NCBI RefSeq assembly: GCF_000620105.1
Contig: NZ_JHVK01000005.1
Location: 186,001 to 250,000 of the forward strand
Direction of reading: 5' to 3'
Length of the DNA: 64,000 bases
Source of the DNA: Microvirgula aerodenitrificans DSM 15089
GTDB taxonomy: Bacteria > Pseudomonadota > Gammaproteobacteria > Burkholderiales > Aquaspirillaceae
A program made the position numbers and the translations under genes. Shown here in pieces: positions 19,512 through 29,878 of this stretch (positions are counted from its first letter, which is position 1; the number at the start of each line of letters is the position of its first letter). The notes under the pieces are model-generated. The model did not search any database and was not told the origin of the DNA. It saw only the letters and a list, made by a program, of their open reading frames with translations.

Positions 19512-20140
19512 GCGATCCATACCAGCATGACCCCGAGCGCGGCAAGCGCCAGAACCACACCGTCCACAGGTTGAAAACGCGGACATTGTAGCGTCATTCC
19601 ACACGCATCGGCCGGCACCGGTGCATCGGCCGCCAGTGCCGCCCAGACATCGGCCAGCGCAACCCGCCGCCGGTCCAGCCACTGCCGGGCCTCATCCAGC
19701 GCCAGCCACAGCAGCGTCGCCATCCGCTCCGGATCCAGCCGCAGCCGGCGCAGCGGAATCATCAGCGTGTACAGACCGGCCAGTTGCGCCGTATCCGGCG
19801 TCAGGAACAACACCACGCGAATCAGGCAGACCAGCACCAGCAGTCGCAGCGCATGCTCGCCGCCAACTTCCAGACCCTGCCAGGTCGGCGACCAGCTCAT
19901 GCCCAGCACCGGGTCGCCGGGCACGGTCCAGGCGAACGCCACCATCAGGGTCAGCAGCAGCAAGCGGGTACGCCGCAGCGTCGAGGCCAGCACGGTCGGC
20001 GACAGGGCCAGCAGGATGGCGACGCCAAGTGCCGCCAGCGCACCCAGCCCTGCCAGCGGCAGGGCCGGCAACAGCAGGGCCACCGCGAGCCACAGCAGGA
20101 AACGCGTCGCGGGGTGCAGTCGGCAGAACAGTCGGGCCAT
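19508..20140 (-). CDS. CbiQ/EcfT-like transmembrane protein
   Basis: About 210 residues with five or six hydrophobic segments and the [20 protein letters not shown] stretch in the region where EcfT/CbiQ proteins carry their coupling helices. These proteins link ECF ATPases to vitamin-binding subunits, but no ECF ATPase or S component is nearby. ATG 20140 ([17 protein letters not shown]) is preferred to 20188 because it starts like the family; neither has a clear ribosome site. It overlaps truA by four bases. Assignment is by pattern and moderate. Confidence 0.6.
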   Translation of the reverse strand: MARLFCRLHPATRFLLWLAVALLLPALPLAGLGALAALGVAILLALSPTVLASTLRRTRLLLLTLMVAFAWTVPGDPVLGMSWSPTWQGLEVGGEHALRLLVLVCLIRVVLFLTPDTAQLAGLYTLMIPLRRLRLDPERMATLLWLALDEARQWLDRRRVALADVWAALAADAPVPADACGMTLQCPRFQPVDGVVLALAALGVMLVWIA

Positions 20141-20211
20141 AAGGGCAAAGTCAGGGAAATGCAGCTCGCATCGTAACATGCCCGCCACACCGGGCTGGCG
20201 TCCCCCCGTTT

Positions 20212-23200
20212 TCAGAACACCCGCTGATAACGCGCGGTCACACCATGGTCGCCGCTGACCGCATCCCGACCGATGTGGGCGCCAAGATCGAGGCGGCTGT
20301 CCCTGCCATGGAAGCCGAGACTCAACCGCCCGCCGTAACCAAAGCGTGCCCGGTCCGCCGCCAGGGTGAACCGCCCGCCACTCGGCAGGCTGGCGAAGCG
20401 GGCCTGCCGGACGGCGGCCTGCCGGTACAGCGTCGGCCGCCCCAGCAGTTCGGCATCGACCCGCCAGCCACGGCCGTGCCGCGCATCGACCGCCTCATGC
20501 CGGACCCGCAGCCCGAACACCCCCTCCACCGCGCTGGCGCGGGCCGCCGACAGCCGCAGCGCATAGACGCCGGCATTGCGCTCGGTCAGCGCCGCATCAC
20601 GCTGGTGATGCACGGTCAGACCCAGCAGCGGCGCCAGTGCCAGTCCGCCAAACCGCTGCGGCGCCAGCACCAGCGCAAACCGGCCACTGAACCGGTCGCG
20701 CCGCTGGCTCGCCTGCGGCCGGAGATCGACGCTGCCGTAACGCAGCGTGCGCCGGGTGTCGAACCGGTGCTGCGCGTAACGGAATTCGCCTTCCAGCGTC
20801 GGTCCGCGGCCGAGCGGCTGCGCATAGTCCAGGCCGAACAGCTGGCTGTGGCCAGCGAGGCCGGCATCGGCGGCGGTCGCTCCCGGCCGGAGGCTGGCAA
20901 AACCGTAGCGGGCGGTCAGCTGCGCCGCCCCGCCCGGCGCAAAGCGCTGGCGCAGGACGACCAGATCATAGGCCGAGCGCCCGAGCCGGGCCTCCGGCCG
21001 GCCATGCCGGCTGCCGACCAGCTGCAGACCGAAGCCGGCCCGGGTTTCCGCCATGTCATGCCCGAGACGGGCGAAGCGCTGTTCCAGTGTCTGCAACGGC
21101 TTCAGCGCCGACCGGATGCCGGCCCCGGACAACTGGCGCAGCGCATGGCCGATATCGGCCACCGAGCCCAGTTCCAGGCTGCGGAACAGCTCGCTGCCGT
21201 CGTAGTCCTGCTCCAGCGCGGCCGCCAGCGGACGCAATGCCGCGTCCGGCGCCAGTTCGCGATAGTCGTTCTTGGTCAGGGTGACTCCGATATCGCCATC
21301 GGCATCGCGCCAGGCCTGCGCCCGCCACGCGGCGCTGCGCGAACGGATCTGCTCGATGCCGTCGATGCGCTCACCGCGCAGCACCTTGGCAAAGCGCGCC
21401 TGCCTGGCCGTGGTCCCGGCCACGAAGCCGGTATCGACGGTCACGCCGCTGGCGTCCAGATGCCCGCCGCTCAGCGTGCCGGCCTGACCATCCGGCCGGG
21501 TGCCGACCACGTAACCGGCCAGCCGGGTGGCGCGGGACGACGCAGGTTCCTGCGGGTCGATCTGATCCGGGAAATGGAAAGCGTACTCGTAGCTGCTCCC
21601 CAGATCGACATTGGTCACATCATGGACGGATTGCTCGTGCGCTCCGCTGAACACAGCGCAGTCCTTGGCCGGGCACAGCAGATTGACCTTCCCGCGGTTG
21701 ATCATCGCCATATTGCCATCCGCAATATGGAACGCGAATGACTCCCTGCCATGAACATTGATAACGCCTTCCTTGTCATTGATCAGGGTAGCCACCGCCA
21801 GCGCCCCCGGGCCGAGGACCATGCCCATCATGTTGCTGTCCATGCTGCCTGCTTCGCCCACGTTGATCACGCCGCGATTGATCAGGTTCCCGTCGCCATC
21901 ACTGCGCATGGCCACCGCCCCGTTTCCGCGCACGGTGATGACGCCCCCCTTGTCGTTCAGGAAATCGTGGCCGGCGTGCGCGGCATACAGTGCATGCGGA
22001 GAGCGCTCGGTGGCGGTAAAGTCGATGACGCCACGGTTGATGAACCGATTGCGACCGGTCGAGGTGTGGGTCCGCGGGTTTTCGACCGGGTCCACCGTCC
22101 GCAGCACGCCATAGCCGTCACTCGCCGTCAGCGTGCCGGTGTTGAGCAGCAGGACTCCCGGGCTCCAGCCACTGGAGAGGATCGCCCGGTAGCCGTACAG
22201 GCGCGCATCAAGCGGACCACGGGCAGCCTCCGCAGCCACTATCTTGCCGTGGTTGGTGAAAGCCCCGTTATCCTTCAGGTAAAAGGTCGCATCACTGGAC
22301 AGGCGCAGCAGTGGCCCGTCGGCCGGCAAGGTAACCGGCCCGAACTGATACTCGCGCACGGTCAGGTTCCGGTAGCTGCCATCATCGCTGGAAACCCTTG
22401 AGCGCTTTCGGGTATGTTCGCTCCGGTGGTCACTGCAACTCTTTTTGTCCCCGCACAGATAGTTCACTTTTCCCTGGTTGACCAGGCTGCCGTTGCTGTC
22501 ATTGTCGATATGGAACGCATGGGACTTTCCGGCGTAGATATTGATCGTGCCGGTATTGAGCAGCTTGGCCTGATGGGTGGACTTCGGTCCCAGATGCATG
22601 GCCACCATGCCGGTATCGGTCGTGCCCGGCGTGCCCAGATTGAGAATGCCGCGATTCTCCAGCAGTGAGTCGCTGTCGCTGAACAGCCCGACGGCGTTGT
22701 TGCCGGTCAGGGTGAGAATGCCGCCGGCATCGTTCACCACGTCGTGACCGGCATGACTCACCTGCAATGCCGTCATGGTGCTGTTTACGGCATGGAATTC
22801 GATCCCGCCACGGTTGATGAAGCGGCTGCGCACCGTTTTCGCCCTGTCGGAGCGGAAAACCTGATAGCCACCGTCGACCTTCATCCGGCCTTCATTGCGG
22901 TGCTCGGCGCCCCCCTGTGCTGCATCCTCCCTGAGGATGGCGCCCCTGGAGGGAGAAGCCGAGCCACCGGCCGGTGACACGGCGTGGTCGGCGATGAGAC
23001 GACCGTGGTTGACGAACTGCCCCCCGTCCTTGATCACGAACGACCCGGCGAGCGACATGTGGTGGCTGTGCCCGCCCGCCCGGATGGTGTAGGGCTGCCT
23101 CACTTCCTGGCTCTGGTGGAGGCGCAGTACCGGCCCGGTATCCGACAATCCCGGCTGGGACTGTTTCTTGCGGTATTCGGTATGCCAGTCGGAGAACACG

Positions 23201-24456
23201 CCGCAGTCCTCGTGCGGGCACAGCAGGTTGACCTCGCCGATGTTGAGCAGCTGGCTGTTGCCGGACAGGATGCCGAAGGCGTGCGACTTGTTGGCGTGGA
23301 TGTTGATCACGCCATTGTTGGTGATGACGGCCTCATGGCTGGCATTCGGCCCCAGCTTCATCGCGGTCATGTGGGTATCGGTCGTACCCACGCTGCCCAG
23401 ATTGATGGTGCCGAGGTTTTCCAGCCTGCCGTCGCCGTCGCTGTACATGGCCACCGCGCCATAGCCGTGTACGGTCAGCGTGCTGCCGCTGTCGTTCAGC
23501 GCATCATGGCCATCATGCTGCAGCCGCAGCGCATGCCGTGTCCCCCTTTCAGCATGAAAGTCAATCCGTCCGCGGTTGCGGAAGCGATTGGCCACCAGCC
23601 GCTCTGCGGTCTGGCCCACCGCCCCGGCCGTCCGTGGGTCGGTGATCAGAATGCCGTAACCGCCCCGGGCTTCCAGCGTTCCGTCGTTCGCGTAGTCGAG
23701 CCCGCCGTGGCCGAGCCCGTCGACCAGGATGGCCATGTGCTTGCGCATACTGCCCGGCTCCTGCTCATGCGCATCGGCTGCCGTAATCTGTCCGGCATTG
23801 GCGATGGCCAGCGAGGGCTGCACGGCGATGAAGTCAGCACCGGTCAGGTGAACCGGCAGCGGTCTGGCGGCCACGCGCAGTACGCTGTCTTCCGCTGGTG
23901 GTACGGCATTTTTCCCGGGCGGGGAGGCGTCACTGCCTGACCCCGGTGAGTGGTTCACCGGCGGGCTGGCGGGCGAAGACGAATTGCCGGTTCCGGCCGA
24001 TGACGAACCTCCACCTCCACTGCTGCCTCCACCGGCAAGTGTTGCAACCAGCAGAGCCAGCGCACCACCGCCCGCAGCCAGATAGGCCAGATTCAGCCCC
24101 CCGCCTCCGGCAGCAGGAGAAGAGTCTGCCATGCTGGCCAGCGGCATCAGCGGCCTGAATACGCGGTCATCCCGCCAGTCGTCCATGGTCGGCAGGCAGT
24201 AAACGGGCAAGCCGCCCGTCCCTGCCGGGCGGCAGTCCGGCATCTCCGCAACCGGGCGCGCGCCCCGGGCCGCTTCCGTTGCCGGTGGCCCTGATCCGGC
24301 CAGCGCGACATCACCGATGCCGCCGGCCACCGCCGCTGTGGCCAGCAGGCGGCGCAGGACCGGGAGCCTGGTCGCCGGTTCTTGCGGGCAGCGCTCGCTG
24401 CCCGGTGTGGCCGGATTATTTTTTTCCTGATGGGGTCGTGCGGGTGTATGGTTCAT
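20212..24456 (-). CDS. autotransporter with three repeated passenger units (type V secretion)
   Basis: 1414 residues. Order: N-terminal signal region (RLPVLRRLLATAAVAGG, after a charged lead), a Cys pair, a Gly/Ser-rich low-complexity segment at about 125-185, three passenger repeats of roughly 230-260 residues, and a C-terminal beta-barrel of about 280 residues ending in Phe. Each repeat has RFxNRGxIxFxA, HALxxxHAGHDxLND, a GNxAVxMxSDGD turn, VINIHxxxSHAF and a Cys pair (LLCPHEDC, YLCGDKKSC, LLCPAKDC). The repeats point to a beta-helix exposed on the cell surface, probably an adhesin; no protease motif seen. It interrupts the conserved fimV-truA order. Confidence 0.88.
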   Translation of the reverse strand: MNHTPARPHQEKNNPATPGSERCPQEPATRLPVLRRLLATAAVAGGIGDVALAGSGPPATEAARGARPVAEMPDCRPAGTGGLPVYCLPTMDDWRDDRVFRPLMPLASMADSSPAAGGGGLNLAYLAAGGGALALLVATLAGGGSSGGGGSSSAGTGNSSSPASPPVNHSPGSGSDASPPGKNAVPPAEDSVLRVAARPLPVHLTGADFIAVQPSLAIANAGQITAADAHEQEPGSMRKHMAILVDGLGHGGLDYANDGTLEARGGYGILITDPRTAGAVGQTAERLVANRFRNRGRIDFHAERGTRHALRLQHDGHDALNDSGSTLTVHGYGAVAMYSDGDGRLENLGTINLGSVGTTDTHMTAMKLGPNASHEAVITNNGVINIHANKSHAFGILSGNSQLLNIGEVNLLCPHEDCGVFSDWHTEYRKKQSQPGLSDTGPVLRLHQSQEVRQPYTIRAGGHSHHMSLAGSFVIKDGGQFVNHGRLIADHAVSPAGGSASPSRGAILREDAAQGGAEHRNEGRMKVDGGYQVFRSDRAKTVRSRFINRGGIEFHAVNSTMTALQVSHAGHDVVNDAGGILTLTGNNAVGLFSDSDSLLENRGILNLGTPGTTDTGMVAMHLGPKSTHQAKLLNTGTINIYAGKSHAFHIDNDSNGSLVNQGKVNYLCGDKKSCSDHRSEHTRKRSRVSSDDGSYRNLTVREYQFGPVTLPADGPLLRLSSDATFYLKDNGAFTNHGKIVAAEAARGPLDARLYGYRAILSSGWSPGVLLLNTGTLTASDGYGVLRTVDPVENPRTHTSTGRNRFINRGVIDFTATERSPHALYAAHAGHDFLNDKGGVITVRGNGAVAMRSDGDGNLINRGVINVGEAGSMDSNMMGMVLGPGALAVATLINDKEGVINVHGRESFAFHIADGNMAMINRGKVNLLCPAKDCAVFSGAHEQSVHDVTNVDLGSSYEYAFHFPDQIDPQEPASSRATRLAGYVVGTRPDGQAGTLSGGHLDASGVTVDTGFVAGTTARQARFAKVLRGERIDGIEQIRSRSAAWRAQAWRDADGDIGVTLTKNDYRELAPDAALRPLAAALEQDYDGSELFRSLELGSVADIGHALRQLSGAGIRSALKPLQTLEQRFARLGHDMAETRAGFGLQLVGSRHGRPEARLGRSAYDLVVLRQRFAPGGAAQLTARYGFASLRPGATAADAGLAGHSQLFGLDYAQPLGRGPTLEGEFRYAQHRFDTRRTLRYGSVDLRPQASQRRDRFSGRFALVLAPQRFGGLALAPLLGLTVHHQRDAALTERNAGVYALRLSAARASAVEGVFGLRVRHEAVDARHGRGWRVDAELLGRPTLYRQAAVRQARFASLPSGGRFTLAADRARFGYGGRLSLGFHGRDSRLDLGAHIGRDAVSGDHGVTARYQRVF

Positions 24457-24628
24457 ATTGAATCCCGAATGCAAATATCACGAATAAATTACTCGCTTCC
24501 ATATTCGCCATTCGGCCAGCGCAGTTTCAATATGCCAATTCTGAATTTCCGCGTTAATCAATCCGATTTTTTATCAGGAATAAACCAGTCCGGCACCCGA
24601 AACATTCTTGTTTTTTACTGCTGCCGAC
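24457..24628. other. AT-rich upstream region of the autotransporter
   Basis: This stretch is markedly more AT-rich than its surroundings (runs such as GATTTTTTATC and TTTTTTACTG) and holds no gene. It probably contains the autotransporter promoter, but no -35/-10 pair with good spacing stands out. Confidence 0.4.
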
Positions 24629-24656
24629 GAAAAAACGCCGGGCGATAACCCGGCGT
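24629..24656 (-). terminator. rho-independent terminator of fimV
   Basis: ACGCCGGG (24635-24642) and CCCGGCGT (24649-24656) form a perfect 8-bp stem with a 6-base loop; on the minus strand a run of T follows. It lies 26 bp past the fimV stop. Confidence 0.85.
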
Positions 24657-24681
24657 CGGTATTTCAGCACTGGACAGGATA

Positions 24682-26430
24682 TTATATTGCCACGGAGGCC
24701 AGGAGCATTCTGGCTTCTTCCTGCTGCGTGGCGGAGCCTTCCTTCAGCACTTCTTCGAGAATTTCGCGCACGCCTTCATAATCGCCCATGTCCAGGTACA
24801 CGCGGGCCAGGTCGAGTTTGGCCGTTACCGGGTCGTCATTGCCGGGTTCGACGCTGTCGAGATCCAGCGCCATGTCGTCCAGCGCCATGCCTGGCACGGC
24901 CACGGCCGGTTCGACGGCCGGTTTGGCCTGCAGTTCGTGTTCGAGCTGGAAGTCGAATTCGAGCAGTTTTTCTTCCTCGGGCTCCGGCTCCGGCTCGGGT
25001 TCCGGCTCGGCGGCGGGCACCGCCACGGCAGGTTCGGGTTCCGGCTGCGGCTCGGGTTCCGGCTCCGGCATGGCGGCGGGCACCGGCTTCTCTATCGACA
25101 GCAGGTCGAACATGTCATCGACCGCATCCGGTTCCAGCACTGGTGCAGGAACCGGTGCCTCGACGGGTGCCACCGGTTCGGCTTCCGCGATGACCGGCTC
25201 GGCCTCCACCACGGCCGGCGCGACCGGCGCTGCTTCGGCAACGGGCTCGGCCGCTGGTTCAGGTTCAGGTTCAGGTTCCGGCTCGGGTTCCGGCACCGGC
25301 ACCGGCACCGGCACCGGCGGCTCGACCGTCGGGGTCGGCGTGGTTTCGGAGAACCACGCATCGATTTCCGAATCGTCGATCGCGCCCTGCGCCGGCGCGG
25401 GCTCGGGCGTCGGCTCGGCCGCGGCGACCGGGGCAGGTGCCGGGTCGCCCCACAGGCCGGCATCGGTTTCCGATCCGTCATCGGTCGCCGTGACCGGCGA
25501 AGGCAGCTTGGTTTCGGCGATCGGCTCCAGCACGGCGGTCAGATCCAGATCGTCCGGAGGCAGAGCGGTCGCCACCGGTGCCAGTTCTGCCATCGGCGTC
25601 TCAGCTTGACCCGCCTTGCGCCGGCGCCAGAACCAGAAACCGCCGCCGGCGGCACCAGCCAGGGCCAGCAGCGCGGCCAGGCCGCCACCGACCAGCGCCC
25701 ACGGGAAGCCGCTGCCTTCGGCGGCGCTGTCCGCTTTCTTTGCTTCGGCTTTGGGCCTGGTCACGGGCGCAGCAGCCGGTTTTTTCGCCGGCGTGGTGAT
25801 GCCGGACTCGGCGTCTTCAATCTGCTTCAGCCGGGACAGGAAGGTCTTCATGTCCTCACGCGGCGCGGCCGGGGCGTCGGCCTTTTCCGGGGCGGCAATC
25901 ACGGCCGGAATCGGTGTCGACGATGCCGCGGGCGCCAGTTCGACCTCGGTGCCGCGCACCGTGGCCCCGCCCTTGCCGACCGAGGTCGGCATCGGCGCGG
26001 CAAAGGCCTTGACCGAGCGGCCGCCATTCTGCTCCAGCTCAACGGCCAGCTCCAGGAACGGTTCGCGGAACGGCTGCGGATGGCTCAGCCGGATATAGGG
26101 TGTGCCATCGTCCCGGGTTTTGACTTCGACCTTGAGCTTGTCGTAGTACGGCGACCAGCCGAGCGCCATTTCACGCTGCACCCCCGGCCCGGGAATGCTC
26201 GCCTGCACGGCATCGCCGGCCCTGGCGTCGGTCACGTCGATTTCGGCCACGAAGGGAGCACCCTGGGCCGACTGCAGATGCATGGCGCCGAGGCCGGCCC
26301 AGGCCGGCGTGGACAGCAGGCACAGCAACAGCAGCGTTGACTGCCGCAGCGAAATACGCCGCACAGGCAGGGAAGAAAGGTTGGCGGACATGGCTACCAT
26401 GAAGTTGAGACGTCTCGGGCAGAATGACAT
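24682..26430 (-). CDS. fimV: FimV-like protein
   Basis: About 582 residues. FimV proteins sit in the inner membrane with a periplasmic part and promote type IV pilus assembly and polar organisation. Visible: signal peptide ending AWA, the conserved N-terminal domain (GLGAMHLQSAQGAPFVAEIDV), a membrane helix at about residues 240-265 followed by RRRK, a very acidic Pro/Glu repeat region, and the C-terminal FimV domain (LDLARVYLDMGDYEGVREIL). No LysM domain is evident. The start is uncertain: GTG 26448 has AAGGA seven bases upstream, ATG 26430 has GGAA, ATG 26391 gives the neatest signal peptide. Confidence 0.88.
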   Translation of the reverse strand: MSFCPRRLNFMVAMSANLSSLPVRRISLRQSTLLLLCLLSTPAWAGLGAMHLQSAQGAPFVAEIDVTDARAGDAVQASIPGPGVQREMALGWSPYYDKLKVEVKTRDDGTPYIRLSHPQPFREPFLELAVELEQNGGRSVKAFAAPMPTSVGKGGATVRGTEVELAPAASSTPIPAVIAAPEKADAPAAPREDMKTFLSRLKQIEDAESGITTPAKKPAAAPVTRPKAEAKKADSAAEGSGFPWALVGGGLAALLALAGAAGGGFWFWRRRKAGQAETPMAELAPVATALPPDDLDLTAVLEPIAETKLPSPVTATDDGSETDAGLWGDPAPAPVAAAEPTPEPAPAQGAIDDSEIDAWFSETTPTPTVEPPVPVPVPVPEPEPEPEPEPEPAAEPVAEAAPVAPAVVEAEPVIAEAEPVAPVEAPVPAPVLEPDAVDDMFDLLSIEKPVPAAMPEPEPEPQPEPEPAVAVPAAEPEPEPEPEPEEEKLLEFDFQLEHELQAKPAVEPAVAVPGMALDDMALDLDSVEPGNDDPVTAKLDLARVYLDMGDYEGVREILEEVLKEGSATQQEEARMLLASVAI

Positions 26431-26493
26431 GCGGCCGTTTCCGGCCACACGTCATTCCTTATCGACCGCAGCGCGGAAATCTGCAGTGCGCCA

Positions 26494-27402
26494 TCAGAGC
26501 GCCTGCCCGATTGCATGCGCTGCCAGCAGGCGCAGGCCGTCGGTGGTCAGCCACAGGGCGACCCGGTTGTCCTGCACCCGCACCCGGCTGACCTGCAAGC
26601 GGGTCTGGCCAAGCACATCCATTGGCGACGGGGCCGCGCTGGCCGGGCCGTCGTCGTGCACGTCGATGCCGGCGGCCTTCAGGCCGGTGACCAGCATGCC
26701 GCGGTCGAAGGCGGTCGCGCCCTGCGCTTCCAGGCTGACGGCATGGCCGAAGAAGACCGGCACCAGGGCAGCGGTCAGCGACACGGCGGCGACCGGGTGC
26801 AGCGCATCGAGGTCGCGCAGCACGCGGGCTTCGAGCTCGGTGGCGCCATCGTCGGCCCACTCGCCGACCTGGGCCAGCAGGTTGAACGCGACCTGGCGTG
26901 GCAGGACTTCGGTGTCGTAACCGCGCTGGTTGAACAGGGCCGTGGTCTGTTGCGCCAGTTCGTCGACGCCGCGACGGCCGTACGACACCACCGGCAGCAT
27001 GGCGGTCATGGTCAGGCGTTCGATGCCGGCCGGCAGCGCGTCCAGCAACTGGCCGATCATCAGTGCCAGCGGATGCGGGCAATGGCGAACGGTGTCGCCG
27101 TGCAGACGGCCACCGAGGTCGATGACCGTTTTGCCGGCATCGGCCACTGCCTGAGCCAGTGCATCGGCGCCGGCTGCGCCGGCATGGAACAGGATATCGA
27201 TGGCGGCCGGGTCCTGCGTGGCGGTGTCGAGCACCGACAGCTCATGCCGGCCGAAACCGACGGTATCGTCGACCGATTCGGCGCTGGCCAGCGCCAGCAC
27301 GCGCTTGCTGGCCGGGCGGGCGACGGCGAGCGCTTCGAGTACGGCGCGGCCAACCGCGCCAGTGGCGCCAGAGACGGCAAAGCAGGGATCAGCGGTAGTC
27401 AT
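26494..27402 (-). CDS. usg: Usg-like aspartate-semialdehyde dehydrogenase paralogue lacking the catalytic Cys
   Basis: 302 residues. The N-terminal Rossmann motif VSGATGAVGRAVLEAL and the overall layout match the semialdehyde dehydrogenase family. Where Asd has GNCTVSLM with the catalytic Cys, this protein has LTMTAMLPVVSYGRRGVDEL and no Cys, so it should not be a dehydrogenase. This is the Usg-1 type paralogue found between asd and fimV or truA in many Proteobacteria; function unknown. It follows asd by about 210 bp. Confidence 0.85.
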   Translation of the reverse strand: MTTADPCFAVSGATGAVGRAVLEALAVARPASKRVLALASAESVDDTVGFGRHELSVLDTATQDPAAIDILFHAGAAGADALAQAVADAGKTVIDLGGRLHGDTVRHCPHPLALMIGQLLDALPAGIERLTMTAMLPVVSYGRRGVDELAQQTTALFNQRGYDTEVLPRQVAFNLLAQVGEWADDGATELEARVLRDLDALHPVAAVSLTAALVPVFFGHAVSLEAQGATAFDRGMLVTGLKAAGIDVHDDGPASAAPSPMDVLGQTRLQVSRVRVQDNRVALWLTTDGLRLLAAHAIGQAL

Positions 27403-27558
27403 GGAGGCATCCTGTCGTGAAGAAGTGCACGCAGGGCGGCCGGAACGGACCAGGCCGGATGGCCGGTCGGCATCCGCGCACGCCCGTGCGTCGAAAATCG
27501 GAGGGCGCGAGAATCCCCCGTTTGCGGCAGGGCGTCAAGCGCGCGGGCCAAACGGGAA

Positions 27559-27591
27559 CGCCCGCGCCCCGCTTCTGCGGTGGCGCGGGCG
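27559..27591 (-). terminator. hairpin downstream of asd
   Basis: CGCCCGCGCC (27559-27568) and GGCGCGGGCG (27582-27591) form a perfect 10-bp stem. On the minus strand it begins 25 bp after the asd stop and is followed by TTCCCGTTT, only a weak T run. It may partly terminate asd before usg. Confidence 0.5.
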
Positions 27592-27615
27592 GAGGGCGCA
27601 GGCCCTGTTGCCGTA

Positions 27616-28731
27616 TTACTTTTCGAGCAGGATGCGCAGCATGCGGCGCAGCGGTTCGGCGGCGCCCCACAGCAGCTGGTCGCCGCAGGTGAAGGCGCTG
27701 ATATAGTCCTTGCCCATTGCCAGCTTGCGGATGCGACCGACCGGCACCGACAGCGTGCCGGTCGCGGCGACCGGCGTCAGGTCGCGCATGCTGGCGTCGC
27801 GTTCGTTCGGCACCACCCGGGCCCACGGGTTGGCGCTGGCGAGCAGACCCTCGATCTCGTCGACCGGCAGGTCCTTCTTCAGTTTGATGGTCAGCGCCTG
27901 GCTGTGGCAGCGCATGGCACCGATGCGCACGCACAGACCATCGATCGGCAGCGGGTTGCTGCTGCGACCGAGGATCTTGTTGGTCTCGGCACCACCCTTC
28001 CACTCTTCTTTCGACTGGCCGTTACCGAGGTCCTTGTCGATCCACGGGATCAGGCTGCCGGCCAGCGGCACGCCAAAGTAGCCGGTCGGGTTTGCATCCG
28101 AACGGATGAACTCGGCGACCTTGCGGTCGATGTCGAGAATGGCGCTGGCCGGCGTGGCCAGTTCGTCGGCCACGGCCGCGTGGATCGCGCCCATGCCCTT
28201 CAGCAGTTCGCGCATGTTGTTGGCACCAGCACCCGAGGCAGCCTGGTAGGTCATCGACGTGGCCCATTCGACCAGGTCGTTCTGGAACAGGCCGCCCAGT
28301 GCCATCAGCATCAGGCTGACGGTACAGTTGCCGCCGACATAGGTCTTGCCGCCATTGACCAGCGCGTCCTTGATCACGTTCATGTTGACCGGATCGAGGA
28401 TGATGACGGCTTCGTCGTCCATCCGCAGCGTGCTGGCGGCATCGATCCAGTAGCCGGTCCAGCCGGCTGCGCGCAGCTTCGGGTAGACCGCGCTGGTGTA
28501 GTCGCCGCCCTGGCAGGTGATGATGGTGTCGCACGCCTTCAGCGCGTCGATGTCGGCGGCGTCTTTCAGGGCCGGCGCCGCTTTGCCGCCGAACGACGGC
28601 GACTGGCCGCCCGGGTTCGAGGTGGTGAAGTACCACGGCTCGATGTGGGCGAAATCGCCCTCTTCGACCATCCGTTGCATCAGCACGGAGCCGACCATGC
28701 CCCGCCAGCCAACCAGACCTACTCGCATCAT
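27616..28731 (-). CDS. asd: aspartate-semialdehyde dehydrogenase
   Basis: 371 residues. It reduces aspartyl phosphate to the semialdehyde for lysine, threonine, methionine and diaminopimelate synthesis. The Rossmann motif [18 protein letters not shown], the catalytic Cys in [13 protein letters not shown] and the His in [12 protein letters not shown] are all present. The length fits the Gram-negative (E. coli type) branch. It follows leuB by 85 bp in the order leuB-asd-usg-fimV. Confidence 0.98.
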   Translation of the reverse strand: MMRVGLVGWRGMVGSVLMQRMVEEGDFAHIEPWYFTTSNPGGQSPSFGGKAAPALKDAADIDALKACDTIITCQGGDYTSAVYPKLRAAGWTGYWIDAASTLRMDDEAVIILDPVNMNVIKDALVNGGKTYVGGNCTVSLMLMALGGLFQNDLVEWATSMTYQAASGAGANNMRELLKGMGAIHAAVADELATPASAILDIDRKVAEFIRSDANPTGYFGVPLAGSLIPWIDKDLGNGQSKEEWKGGAETNKILGRSSNPLPIDGLCVRIGAMRCHSQALTIKLKKDLPVDEIEGLLASANPWARVVPNERDASMRDLTPVAATGTLSVPVGRIRKLAMGKDYISAFTCGDQLLWGAAEPLRRMLRILLEK

Positions 28732-28816
28732 GTTCTCATTCCTTCGATTGCTTCGTTATGCAGATTCTTCGGGCATTCCGGCGCCCGTTCACCGCCGCGC
28801 CAGGCGGCGGCGGATC

Positions 28817-29878
28817 TCACAGCGCGGCGATGACGGCGTCGCCCATTTGCCGGGTGCCGACCTTTTCGGTCCCCGGCTGGTAAATGTCGGCGGTGCGCAG
28901 GCCGCTGGCCAGCACCTTCTTGACGGCATTTTCGATCCGGTCCGCCTCGGCGCTGCGATCGAACGAGTAGCGCAGCATCATGGCCACCGACAGGATGGTC
29001 GCCAGCGGATTGGCGACGCCCTTGCCGGCGATGTCCGGCGCCGAGCCGTGGATCGGTTCGAACAGGCCCTTGCCATTGGCGTCCAGCGAGGCGGACGGCA
29101 GCATGCCGATCGAGCCGGTCAGCATCGAGGCGGCATCGGACAGGATGTCGCCGAACATGTTGCCGGTCACCATCACGTCGAACTGCTTCGGGTTGCGGAC
29201 CAGCTGCATGGCGGCGTTGTCGACCAGCATGTGGCTGAGTTCGACTTCCGGATATTCGGCAGACACTTCAATGACCACATCGCGCCACAGCTGGGTCGCT
29301 TCGAGCACGTTCATCTTGTCGACCGAGCACAGGCGCTTGCCACGCTTCATCGCGATGCGGAACGCAGAGTGGGCGATGCGGCGGATTTCGCTTTCGCTGT
29401 AGATCATGGTGTTGAAACCGACCCGCTCGCCATTGCGGACTTCGATGCCGCGCGGCTCGCCGAAGTAGATGTCGCCGACCAGTTCGCGCACGATCATGAT
29501 GTCGAGGCCGGACACGATTTCCGGCTTCAGGCTCGAGGCAGCGGCCAGTTCCGGATACAGAATGGCCGGGCGCAGGTTCGAGAACACGTTCAGCGCCTTG
29601 CGGATCCGCAGCAGCCCGCGTTCCGGGCGCTGTTCGCGCGGCAGCACGTCGTATTTCGGGCCGCCGACGGCGCCGAGCAGCACGGCATCGGCCTGCCGGG
29701 TGATCTCCAGCGTGGCGTCAGGCAGCGGGTCGCCGCAGGCATCGACGGCCGCGCCGCCGATCAGCGCGGTTTCGGTTTCGACGGGCAGGCCGTCGCGTTT
29801 CAGCGCCTCGAGTACACGAACGGCTTCGCCAACGATTTCTGGGCCGATTCCATCGCCCGGCAATACGGCAATCTTCAA
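28817..29878 (-). CDS. leuB: 3-isopropylmalate dehydrogenase
   Basis: 353 residues. NAD-dependent oxidative decarboxylation of 3-isopropylmalate in leucine synthesis. [23 protein letters not shown] at the start, [17 protein letters not shown] with the substrate arginines, and [19 protein letters not shown] with the NAD site are family signatures. leuC and leuD, often upstream, are not here; a plus-strand phoH gene starts 270 bp away. Confidence 0.97.
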   Translation of the reverse strand: MKIAVLPGDGIGPEIVGEAVRVLEALKRDGLPVETETALIGGAAVDACGDPLPDATLEITRQADAVLLGAVGGPKYDVLPREQRPERGLLRIRKALNVFSNLRPAILYPELAAASSLKPEIVSGLDIMIVRELVGDIYFGEPRGIEVRNGERVGFNTMIYSESEIRRIAHSAFRIAMKRGKRLCSVDKMNVLEATQLWRDVVIEVSAEYPEVELSHMLVDNAAMQLVRNPKQFDVMVTGNMFGDILSDAASMLTGSIGMLPSASLDANGKGLFEPIHGSAPDIAGKGVANPLATILSVAMMLRYSFDRSAEADRIENAVKKVLASGLRTADIYQPGTEKVGTRQMGDAVIAAL

